In this document: positions 34,251-44,495 of the stretch, one piece after another
How positions within the stretch are numbered: the first letter of the stretch is position 1
How the letters are laid out: every line of letters begins with the position of its first letter
Translations under genes and position numbers: made by a program
The notes under the pieces: model-generated
The model's input: the letters and a program-made list of their open reading frames with translations, nothing else
The model's database searches: none
Told to the model about the DNA's origin: nothing
From: Fonsecaea monophora
Taxonomy: Eukaryota; Ascomycota; Eurotiomycetes; Chaetothyriales; Herpotrichiellaceae
Direction of reading: 5' to 3'
Assembly (NCBI RefSeq): GCF_001642475.1
Contig: NW_019174061.1
Location: 1 to 64,000, forward strand
DNA length: 64,000 bases

Positions 34251-36492
34251 TCAATGAACATGAGCACCCGTCTTGACCGGTTTGATGAGGCCTCGCTGGG
34301 AGAGTTCACTGATGAGATCCTGTAACATGAAATCACAACCAGCCGCGGCCATGATGTCGACAGACCACGGCATCGATTGAAGTTTGAGGGTCGATTCGGA
34401 CATTGTCGCGTTCATGGCCATTTCGCCGAGAGTAATGACGTAATCTGGAAGGCCGGCCAGGCTGGCGATTCTACCGGGATTGACATAGGTGGGAGACAAT
34501 TGGGCGATTTGTTGAATTGTGTCAGCCAAAATCTGTCGGGCTTCTAGACAGGCAGCGTCAGACGTGTTGGAGTTGTGCTCGCCGCAAAGCAGAGTCACGT
34601 TGAGTTGCCCAGCCGACTGTTCCGCCTGCGCGGCGCGGGTGAGAAGTTCCTTGATATAAACGTTGTTCAGGTCGAATGCGACGTTTGGTTTGTAGTTGAC
34701 GTTGCCATCGGGCGGGCTAAAGTAGAGATAGAGGGCGTCGGAACACGACTCGTTGTCGGGCCGGAGAAAGTGGTCGGCAGCCCACTGCCGCACCGATTGG
34801 ACATCCGACAAGTGTTGTTGGTGGAGATCCGGCGTGATGCTCTCGTTGACCGTGAGCCAATCCCCGCGGGTGTTGGGAACCATGGCCGGGAACTCACCGT
34901 CGTGATCGGCCATCCACGATTCGACGTATCGTCTGCCCCAGTCGTTCCATTGTTCGTACATGGTGATGTTTTGGTAAAGTGCCCCCGCGAAGGAGACGAG
35001 ACGTTGGCCGTCGGCGTGTGGCACGCCGTTGGTCGAGTTCCACAGACTGTCAATCGAAAGTTCCGCAACGTTGGCTCCGACGGCTTTGGCCATGGCCGTG
35101 ACAAAACTCAAAGCCTGTTGCGCCCACGCCGCTTCGTCACCCGTGGCGTTGGCGTACGAAGCGATTTGTTCGGCCTGAACGTAGACCTTTTTGGGAAACG
35201 AAGGGTATTCTTTGGCGAACCCTGCATACAAAACCTTGTTGATGTCGGACCAGAGTGAAGGATCCCTCACGAGCACTCCGGCTGTGTCCAGAGTGGTGGA
35301 CAGCGACAAGACACCGGTCAAGTCGACAGCACCCGTCGATGGTCGACTTCCCATGACGCCGTTCTTGCACGCCGGTGATCGGATACTGCCACCCGTGTCG
35401 CTGCCCAAACTCACGTCCAGCCAGTCATAACTGGCCACGGCGGCTCCAGACCCTCCTGAACTGTCGTCGGGCGAATTGTACCCGTCCCCTCGAGGGTTGA
35501 AAGGCAAGAGGTAATCGACGTGTTCGGTCATGTCGGGGCCGGCAAATGCAAACTCGGACAAGTGGTTTTTTCCAATCACCACCGCACCGGCGTCGATCAA
35601 CCTTTGCACGGGGTAGGCAGTGACGTTTGCCGCGGTGGCCATTGTGTAAAACGCTCGATTTCCCCCGCTCGTCTTGAGTCCTTGTAGGTCGTACAAATCT
35701 TTCACCGCCAGTCTGAACCCAGCCAACGGTTGTTCAGGGGTACGGGTAAAGTAGAGGCGAGAGGGCAGACCGATGGTCAGAGCTCCGGCAGACATGGAAG
35801 CGGCAGCGAGTGGGTGATGGAAACCTTGTTCATCTTGGTACGAGGACTAGGATATGTCAGAAGGAGAAACAAGAAAAACAGGGGATCAACAGGGGCTTTC
35901 GAAGGGAAGATGAGGTCGGAGAGACTACCTGGATAAACGCTTGATTAAAGTCATTGACCAATTTGTATGCTCGGTATACGTCTCCAGTGAATTTGTGGAC
36001 AAAATACGGTCCAATCGGGACATTTTCAATGCTCGATTTGTTGAAATCGCCGTAGAAAACGTTGTTGATGGAATACTCTGGAGCCAGACCCTTGACTTTG
36101 TCCAGGCCAAGCTTGGTCTTGGGGCATTGCAAGAACAGAGCTTGTTTAAAGATGTTAGCATGAATAAATGAGGTCGGCAAAAAGGCTTGCGCCTCACCAT
36201 TGGCAAACTCAGGAGTCCACACGTCGTCGCGTGCGAGGTAGGTGTCAAAGGTGGTTTTGAGCGTTTGTTCGTCGACCTTGCTGTCGTTGCATTGAACCAC
36301 CGTCAGGGGCAGAAATTCGTCGTCCGCCTGGATCGAATTTACATCCCATGACCCGATGGACCAAGATTTGATCGGGGGTAAAAAGTAAGAGTCGACCCCG
36401 AGGTTGACCTGTCTCGAGACCGAAGACAGTATGCAGTTGACGACGGACGAGAATGTCAACGTAGAGGAGACGAATGCGGGAAAAAGTTTCAT
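34251..36492 (-). CDS. Secreted amidase (amidase-signature family, Arp1-like architecture)
   Basis: Two exons, 36492-35929 and 35846-34251, encode 719 residues. The start MKLFPAFVSSTLTFSSVVN looks like a signal peptide. A 190-residue N-terminal extension precedes the amidase domain, a layout seen in fungal amidases annotated with the scytalone-dehydratase-like protein Arp1. The Ser-cisSer-Lys triad is visible: Lys in FRLAVKDLYD, serines in DDSSGGSGAAVA and the nucleophile region GSDTGGSIRSPA. Many NxS/T sites support secretion. It would hydrolyse an amide to acid and ammonia, but the substrate is unknown. It is transcribed divergently from the alpha/beta hydrolase. Confidence 0.88.
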
Positions 36493-37027
36493 TTTGTCCA
36501 GAGTTGTTAGCAGTAGTATATGGACAGCACGGAAAATGTAATATAAAGAACGAAAGGCTTCTCTTGCTACGAAGCGTGGCCCTGGTGTTGGATATTTATG
36601 CTGAAGAGAGCAAGACGCATTCCATAAATTATTTCAATCACTGAAGAGTGATCTGCACGGAGGATCACAACCGAGATGAAGATCACGGGGGCCATAACAC
36701 TGAAAAAAAGTCCAACCGAGGGCGCCTTGAAAATTCCGTCGATTTCCAATGGTCGATTGTCGTCGAGGGAAAGGGGCTATATGCCTCGTTGCCGTGGTAG
36801 ACTATTCCTAATCGAGTATACAACGGCTTTTTGCGTAGTATTCGACTTCTATGATGAGACATTCGTGACGTAAGTATTGAAAACAAAACCACACATTAAT
36901 GCTCCTTCTTTCTGGTGCCCAAGGTCCTACAAATAGATGGCCTTACAGGACACGGGGAGGAGGCTTTGGAAATTGCATCCTAACCTGGTTCCTTGCAATT
37001 TGACATTTGGTTCACAACCCGGTCGAC
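36493..37027. promoter_or_regulatory. Divergent promoter region, amidase / alpha/beta hydrolase
   Basis: The two start codons are 535 bases apart on opposite strands, so the genes may be co-regulated. No CGG-N-CCG site of the classical Zn2Cys6 type was recognised by eye. Confidence 0.45.
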
Positions 37028-38013
37028 ATGGCCATTTCTTCCCACGTTTCTTTCATCACCACCGATGGCGTTACTCTACGAGGCAACTTGGTGACTCCTG
37101 ACGATGTCGCTGGACAACTCGGCTGTGTCATTCTCACCCACGGATTTACCTGTGTCAAGGAAATGGGACTGATCGACATCGCCACTCACCTGTCTTCTGC
37201 ACTTCCCCTGGCTTGTTTGGTGTATGACCATCGAGGATTTGGTGCGAGTGACACGACTCCCGCCTATGTACGTGGTGAAATCATTCCTTCGCAGCAGGTC
37301 CTCGACCTCCGTGACGCTATCACCTTTGCCTCGACCTTGTCGGTGGTCGACCCGGATCGAATCGCCCTTTGGGGATATTCCTACGCCGGAGGACACTCTA
37401 TACAAGTCGCCGCCAGTGACCAGCGGGTCAAGTGTTTGATCGTTCACGCCCCTTGTATCGACGGCGTCGAAACCGTCCATCGGGTCATTCCCGCCCACAA
37501 CCTCGCCACGTTGAGACGACTTTTCGCCGCCGACCGAATCAACCGGATCAAGGGAGAACCCCCAGGAACGATACCGGTGGTGACGCCAGACGAGGGCGGG
37601 ACAGCGGCATTGGCCAGTCAAGACAGTTTTGCCTTTTTTCATCGATTCGATCCAACAGTCGATCATGACAGTTCTTGGGTCAACAAGGTGACCTTGAGAT
37701 CGTGAGCAATATATTCACAAAGGGGGCCTGGTTGATCAAGCTAATCTGTTTGTTGTACAGACTTGAAGAAATGTTCGGTTACGTTGCGCCTCTATCCTCT
37801 CTTTCCCACGTCACTCCAACTCCGATATTAATGGGAGTTGCTTTGAAAGATACCAACGGTGAACCCGACATGACTTTACGACACTACAGCATGATGCATG
37901 AACCAAAGGAATTGTGTCTCGTTGACTCGAATCATTACGGCTTTGTTTCCCCCGGCAACACCAGAGACATCTTGCAGAAAAAGGAGGTGGAGTTTTTGAA
38001 AAAATATTTGTGA
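37028..38013 (+). CDS. Alpha/beta hydrolase (dienelactone-hydrolase / S15-like)
   Basis: Two exons, 37028-37701 and 37761-38013, encode 308 residues. The order of motifs is CVILTHGFTCVKE (oxyanion region), LVYDHRGFGASD, the nucleophile elbow WGYSYAGGHS (GxSxxG), then SNHYGFVS with the likely catalytic His near the end. The fold and elbow match fungal hydrolases similar to YcjY or DLH-type proteins. These cleave ester or related bonds; a BVMO product would be a plausible class of substrate, but this is inference. The start is the first ATG in frame. Confidence 0.85.
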
Positions 38014-38112
38014 TACGGGCAACTTTTTGTTCTCTTTCAATTGCACATCAATCTGTGCTTAAGAAGCCGGTGTCGGGACAGCTTGCTTATGTAAAACTCC
38101 CCGGCATCAAGT

Positions 38113-38530
38113 TTATTTCTTTGCCAGAGCTGTCGCAATCATCTCAACCAATCCGATAGCCTTTCTTCTTTCAGTTCTCCAAGGCATTTCTACGACGGCG
38201 GGATCGTGTAACCAGGGTTGTTGACTCAGGATAGATTGAATATAAATTTCAACCCTTGCGCAGTCGTGGTCAACGGTCCACAGTCCGAAGGAATCGTGTT
38301 TTGTCTGGGCATGCTGTTGGCGGCACCGAGATATGGCAAAAGACCTCACGATGGTCGGATACCAAAGAGACCATTAAAGGCCGAGAGGATTCTTTTGACC
38401 GGGTCAGATCATCAGACGATAGACAAGTTCGTTGCTCACCTAATGCTGTCCCCTATGTCGGTGTCTATAGTCCTCGCATACTGATGGGAGCACCCTCCCC
38501 TCGCCCGCCCTCCACCACAACGGGGTGGGG
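38113..38530 (-). pseudogene. Relic of an acetamidase-type amidase
   Basis: The minus strand retains the centre of a second, different amidase. VVEGGRGEGAPISMRG corresponds to the GGSSGGEGALI catalytic block and has lost its serines. Near 38465 the frame shifts to IDTDIGDSIR, matching the amidase signature. An intact 48-base intron (38439-38392, GTGAGC donor) splits this from LSAFNGLFGIRPS, followed by TGA at 38346-38348, then LLPYLGAANSM and QNTIPSDCGPLTTTAQGLK. A two-base insertion near 38245 shifts the frame to SILSQQPWLHDPAVVEMPWR. A stop at 38113 ends the readable part. The N-terminal and C-terminal thirds are missing. This is clearly a non-functional gene. Confidence 0.82.
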
Positions 38531-38770
38531 TCTGCATAAGCAAGACCATCGCGGCGAGCAAATGGGGCACTTCAAACAACCAAAACGCGACAAGGGGACA
38601 AGGTGTTTCGGGATCCTGAACATGACTAGGACCGCGACGACGTTGGTCTCAGTAAGAACGTAGGTATAGGGCGAAGGCTCATTCTCCGCGGTCCCGCGGG
38701 TTCCAGGACGAGGAACATCTTTGGGACACCACAAAAGCTCCGTCTGGTGTTTTGGCGGATGGTCTTGCAG

Positions 38771-40512
38771 GTCCTGTTCGATCTCCATCCCATACTGGAG
38801 GCGTGCGCGGCACACGGGATCAAGGTGCTGGTGAGCTCTGCTGGCGGAGCAGGGACCAACTCCCAGGTGGACTTCATGGTGGGGGTGATCCGTGAGATAG
38901 CAGACGCTGCGTCGTGGGTATTCCGCATCGCGACAATCACTTTTGACGAGCAACATCGGGGAACCATCTTGTCCCAAATCGCCGCAGGCAAGACGAGACC
39001 CTACGGGCCCGTGCCGGAATTGAAGCCCGAGGACGTCGACGATGCGGCCTGTATCGTGGCCCAAATGGGCGCCGAGCCGTTTCTGGAGGTCTTGCGCGAT
39101 CCTTCGATCGATATCATCATGGCGGGACGGTCGTTACGACCCGGCTCCCTTTGCGGCGTTTCGCATCCACAATGGCGTCCAGCCATCCGCAGCCTGGCAC
39201 GTGGGTAAGATTGTCGAATGCGGCGGCCTTTGCACCACGCCCAAGGGCCGCTCGATCCTGGCGACCATGTACCAAGATAGGTTTGTCCTCACGCCCACCA
39301 ATCCCAATGCTCGATGTACTCCCCTGACGGTCGCGGCTCATACCATGTACGAGAAGACCCGACCAGACAGACTGCCCGGACCGGGCGGTGTCTTGTATCT
39401 TGATAGGGCAACGTACCTACAAGAACCCGACGGGCGAAGCGTCGTGGTCCAAGGGGCCGAGTTCAGACCGACTCGGCAGCAGTATGAAGTGAAGCTAGAA
39501 GGTGCGCGAAAAGTGGGATTCCGGTCCATTTTCATCGGGGCAATCCGAGACCCGATTCTCATCGACTGCATACACGACTTCTTGGTCAGCGTCAGAAAGA
39601 CGGTCAAGGAAGCCATGGCGGATCTCGACGAAGTAGGTGGCCCACAACTCTTCTTCCACCTCTACGGCAAGAACGCCGTCATGGGTCCGCTAGAGACGTC
39701 GACCCAGACGCCCCACGAGATCGGGGTACTGGGTGAAGCTGTCGCGCAGACGCCAGAGGCTGCGAGTGCCCTTGCTGAATACTCGCGCACCCTGGTCCTC
39801 CATGGGGCCTACAAGGGCCAACTTGCCACGGCTGGCAACCTGGCGTCACCGCTGACACCGCTCGAGTCCGACATTGGACCGGTCTTTGAATTCAGCCTCT
39901 ATCATCTGATGGAAGTCGATGACCCCAAGGCACTGTTTCCGATTCATGTCTTCTCGGTCGGGACGATGACGATGACGACGACGGGAGAACGTCCGACCAG
40001 GCCGTTGTGGTTATCAAGAAGCAAACCCGTTCCTGAATCGGTCCTGCCAAAGAAGAACTCACCGGCCCAAGCTAACGGGACGTCTGCGATATGTAAGTGT
40101 GTCACTCGAGGAGCTCAGCTGCACACCTCTGTACACCGTGGGTGCTAACGACGTGATGTGATTCCCAGCAGCATTGACGTCAACAGTGGAATCGGGTCCA
40201 AGAGCCATTCGAGATCTCGCGTCGGTTGTCCGGTCCAAGAACTCGAGGCCCTTTGAGGTCACGCTGGACATTCTTTTCGCCAATAACTCGGATTTCGAGC
40301 GGGCACAGAAGTCGAATGTGCTGACGGCTGAGACGGTGCGGAAACTCTACCGTCTCAAGCCCGCAGACGACATCATCACTTTGATGTTCTTCGAGCCCGC
40401 TCTCGGCTGGAAGTGCACTTTCAAGAGACCGTGGCCGCAGGGTAGCATTGGAGAGCGGGACACATTTGGCACTCAACTGCATGCTCCGTTGTTGTCGATT
40501 GTCATTCCATGA
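38771..40512 (+). pseudogene. AtuA-family (DUF1446) - DUF4387 fusion, 5'-truncated and frameshifted
   Basis: The AtuA domain opens at FDLHPILEACAAHGIKVL; the usual N-terminal 70-90 residues with the GSTD-type motif are not found upstream. At 39131-39136 one extra T breaks the frame: MAGRS must continue as YDPAPFAAFRIH in the next frame. The rest is open through FHLYGKNAVMGPLE to 40092. A GTAAGT intron (40093-40171) joins to a C-terminal DUF4387 domain, including FEVTLDILF and ITLMFFEPALGWKCTFKRPWPQGS. AtuA proteins take part in acyclic terpene catabolism in bacteria; in fungi the role is unknown. The frameshift might be an assembly error, but the missing 5' end supports a real pseudogene. Confidence 0.8.
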
Positions 40513-40958
40513 GGGAGAAAGGATCAATTGCAGAAAGAAATTCGCCCAGATCAACAGTGGATATAAAAGAATACAGCTAGCGTCCGTGAATGAGAAAACA
40601 TCCTAGTTCCGCAACCCGAGTACAAACACCAAACCGACCCCGGACCAAGCCAAACACCGACTTCCTCACAAAAAACACACACGTACGTATCATGGAGAGA
40701 TTCGTACAACATTGGAACCGTCAAATCGGTGAATACCCTGCCGAAGTGCCACCTTTGCAACAGCCTGTGAAAGCACAATTGAGTTTGGAGCCCCCCTTTC
40801 CCGTCTTCCTTGGACTCTGACTGAGGCCCTGACGCTCAGATTCTTACACGCTTCTTTCTTTTCCTTTTCCTTTCTTTCCACGAGCGGGACGCGTCGTGCT
40901 CGGTACTGGTGACGAAACATGGTCCTGGTCGGGGTCGTCTGCGTGTTTGTCAACCTGG
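40513..40958. other. Convergent 3' intergenic region
   Basis: This lies between the AtuA-DUF4387 relic and the FHA-kinase gene, which point at each other. No feature is recognised. Confidence 0.5.
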
Positions 40959-42386
40959 TCAGGCGGCGTAGCCAAGCTCCCCTCCAAAAAGTCTCTGTAG
41001 CATCTGAGCCGCCGAAGCTCGTTGCTCAGGCTCTACAATAACCATGTCTTTGATGTCAGACATGTCCCGGTCTTCGGCTGCGCTGCAGGCGGATTGGATT
41101 ATTTCGGCGTTTGTGCCAAAGATTTTGTCCCTATAGCCATCCACGTTCAGGACATGTGCCATAGTGACGAATAGAGACCAGATATCGGCTTTGGAGGTTT
41201 GGAGCCTACCGTCACCGCACAGAACCTCAGGAGCGGCATATCGGGGTGACATCACCAAAGTCGTGGTATTGTTTGCAGAGTTTGCAACGCCAAAGTCGGT
41301 GATCTGAAACTGGAAGCCCGCCTCTGTGTTCTTGGTGAAAATGATATTCGCTGGTTTGAGATTGCGATGCGCGATGTTCTTGCTGCCGAGATAATGAATC
41401 CCCATAAGAACATGGCGTAAAACAGTCACAGCCAGGTGTCGGTCAGACGTTGGCTCAAAGAACCCTTGATGAATCAAGTCCTCAACGCTCCCATCTCTCA
41501 GGACCATGAAAATGAAAAGACCTCCTTGGGCTGGCACATAGTCCTTATACTCCACAACATGCGGCTGTGATGGTCAGCTGGGCAAGTCTGGGGAAGAAGG
41601 GGTATGGCACACATGAGAGAGCTTCGCAAGAGTATCAACTTCTCGGTTTACCATCATCCGTCGCACGTCATCGGTGCCATGCACATAATCTTTTACAACC
41701 TTGACAGCTTTAAGCATGCCAGTGTCGGTCTCAACTGCCTGCCAGACATCCCCAAAGGTTTCTGTACCTATCTTGTGGAGTTTAACATGGCGGTACGTGT
41801 AAGATGGTGCAGTAGGTGTGTTAAGCGATGTTGGACATCTAGAAGATGGCACAGTTCGGGTGTCACAAGAATTTTGACTTTGAATCTTCAGCATATCCTT
41901 CCAATTGATCACTTCTTTGTGCCAAAGCAGCTTGAACAAAAGTTGTTGGCCATCGTGGCCGCCAATGCCTAGAAGGGTGTTCACCTCCGGAGCGACAACG
42001 ACTCGTCGGATTTGGCCTTTTTCAAAGGATTGACGATCTTCACCGAAGAAGTTGGTTGCCTGAGCCGTTGATCGATCGTAAAGGAGAATCGTACCGAATT
42101 CCTGGTTAATGTCAAAAGAGCAGTGGGTGCGCGAAATGGTTGCTCCTTCCAGCGTGATGTCTGTACCACGGCGTCCGAGGGTCGCCAGGGCATATTGTGA
42201 CGATGAATTGATGTGCGGACCCACGTTGATTCCCAAATTGTTCAAGGGATTGTCGGGATTGTGGACAACAGAGATTAGGTGACTGTTGGAGGGGTGGTCC
42301 AGCACCGCTTTTGCCCTTGAATTCATAGGGACGAGGGAAAAGACTGCGGAAGGGTGGGGTTCTGGCCGAACGTCTGATGAAGTCAT
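40959..42386 (-). CDS. FHA-domain protein with degenerate protein kinase domain (putative pseudokinase)
   Basis: Two exons, 42386-41613 and 41564-40959, are joined at LSH|PHVVEYKDY and encode 459 residues. The N-terminal FHA-like domain (about 45-155) has YALATLGRRGTDITLEGATI and SRTHCSFDIN, the phospho-threonine-binding SxxH type. The kinase domain follows from about 205. The glycine loop reads IGTETFGDVW with the middle Gly replaced by Glu. The VAIK-type Lys is kept (KAVKVVK). The catalytic loop is IAHRNLKPANI, with Asn in place of the HRD aspartate. DFG (ITDFGVAN) and APE (YAAPEVL) are kept. The layout resembles Rad53/Cds1-like kinases, but loss of the catalytic Asp suggests a binding, not catalytic, role. 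Confidence 0.85.
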
Positions 42387-43247
42387 TTTTCTTAGTATTG
42401 AAATGGGATTTCGTTCCAAGAGAAGAAAGGGACTGCAGAGAGGAGGATTGGCAACTCTACCAAGAGGATAGAAGCCGTGTCATGCTCATCCATCCTTTTT
42501 AAATGGATGCTCGTCAGACTGCTGCGCGGCCTTTTATGAGTACATGTTCCAGACGCGTTGGCAGAGTTAGTATGCTGCTCTGGCTGCTCTGGATACATGC
42601 ACCACGCAATTATCCGTAAACGGCCAGGTGGTTTCCAATGAGGCCAAGATGCCCCTGGACACGTTTTGAACGGTGCTCCACAGCGAGCGCCGATAAGGTT
42701 TCATCCCTTTGATAGAGATGCCACGGTCCACGATCCACGATCCACTCCTTCCCATGCTAGCCTGAACGGAGAATCTGTAATCCGTGGTAACGGAGGGCAC
42801 TGTATTGTGTAACTATGAACGAGTGCCTGTACCGCGATGCAAGGGCGACTGAATGTCAAGGCGCAAAGGGGCCCTGACAACGCTCTTTCCTTTGTAAACA
42901 AGTCATTGCCAGGCCTGTTTTCATGCCTCCTCGACGCTTCAGGCACGACTTTCACGATGCCCTCCCGTAGAATCACAGTAACTCCCAACTGCAGATTCGG
43001 GCTAGGCCGGCAACTCCCTTTCGAAAGAAAGGAAAAGGGCCCACCGCTATCTGACTTGCTCTTCGCAGCCCTTGAGAGACTCCAAAACAGGCCTTGGGAA
43101 CTTGTGCGCGCCCGAGTCCGATTCGACAGGTCCCCGAGTGTATCTTCAAACACCTGATGTTCCTGCATCGCCACTTCCTTAGAGCCCCTCCGTGCAATCG
43201 ACAGAATCGACGGAATCGAACGAATCGATAATATCGACCAAGCGTAG
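42387..43247. other. Intergenic region
   Basis: This is the promoter region of the FHA-kinase gene and the region before the broken repeat-motif gene. Near 43197-43239 it carries degenerate AATCGA repeats. Small frames are present on both strands without support. Confidence 0.5.
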
Positions 43248-44495
43248 GAATACTACAGAGAGCTTGAGCTCCTTAAATCATCACCCCACCATCAATTCCA
43301 TTATCAGGCAAATAGGGAGCATGTACGAATCATTGAGCAGTCAATTCGGAGTATGGATCGGCGCAAAGAAACATTGCCGTGTGATGACGAGGACCTTTTT
43401 TACAGCGCAGAACAGAATATCATGAACAACTGGATTGAGCAAGGCATCTGGAATGACAAATGAACCACAGAAAAGGTGGGGGTCGTTCGGAAGCACAAGG
43501 AACCTCCTGTGACTGAAGAACTACGGGCTGCACACGCACAGGAAACTGCAGCATCTCGCCCCCACCCACAGCTTCTCTACGAGATCGCTAAAGAGCGCAA
43601 GTGGCTTGAAGATGAGTTGTTCACGAGCCCTAATGATATTGACCAGGTTGCGTACCAAAATGTCAAAGAAAGTTGGGTCAAGCAGAAGATCTGGAATCCC
43701 GAATGGACTGGGATGCCAGGAGACACGTGGATGCACGAAAGGCTTGGTATCGGCAAAATACAGCGTTTGTTCCTCACAGCGGATTGTGAGAGCATGTTTT
43801 CTCCCCGTGTTGAAGTTATTTCTGCTGACAACGACGACGACAACGTGGACCAAGAGATGAACAGTGGTTTGTCTCTTCTCTCAGGTGCGAGACCTTGCAC
43901 AAAGCATGTCCCTTCAAGAAGCGAAGGCCAGCAAGCAGACGAAGGCGAAGCAGGTTTCAATGTTGATGATGGTGGTAGCCTGGTGACGATGAAACCTGAA
44001 ACGTTGACCCATCAGCTGAGACTTGGACCCGGCTCTGGAAATCAGGATGCCAGCACCTCACCTTGGTCGGGGCGGCTTCGACAGTGCAAACGAGTTGACT
44101 ACAACGAGGACGCGGCGTCATTTGGGGTGCGCCAGCCGAGTCCAGATGTGACACTTCCCCGACAGAAGAAGTCCAACCCTGACGTCGCCGCCCACCACGA
44201 TCCCGAAGAAGGAGTTTCCAGTGACACAGCCACCTTTGCGATTAAAGTTACAAAGAAGTCACTTCAGGCGAAAAAGCACATCTCTAGGCAAACTGTCGAG
44301 AAGACTTCCTCTGCCGGTGCCGGTGCTCCCAAAACTCTTGCGCCAAAGGTGAGAAGTGATCATGGAGGACGAGATAGTCTTCGGGTTACAAAGCGACGCA
44401 GAACAGACGAGGCCACACGTTTTGACCCTAATTCACCTGCCTCTACACTACGATCTAAGGGACCTCAGGGTCTCAAGAAAGGTCAAGCCAAATGA
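43248..44495 (+). pseudogene. Fungal repeat-motif protein with in-frame TGA at a conserved Trp
   Basis: The frame after a possible GTAG acceptor (43247) reads two diverged tandem units of about 65 residues. Unit 1 has SSPHHQFHYQANRE and QNIMNNWIEQGIWNDK. Unit 2 has SRPHPQLLYEIAKERK and QNVKESWVKQKIWNPEWTG, then PGDTWMHE. In unit 1 the codon after IWNDK is TGA (43461-43463) where unit 2 has Trp, and the frame simply continues (KVGVVRKHKEPP). After unit 2 the protein is long, acidic then basic and disordered, ending KKGQAK. A downstream product could start at an internal codon. I recall similar repeats in uncharacterised fungal proteins, but no function is known. No ATG-bearing first exon was fixed. 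Confidence 0.6.

Noticed and set aside
38465..39064. 199-codon minus-strand frame
   Set aside because: Most of it is antisense to the AtuA domain. Only its last part belongs to the amidase relic, and that part shifts frame.
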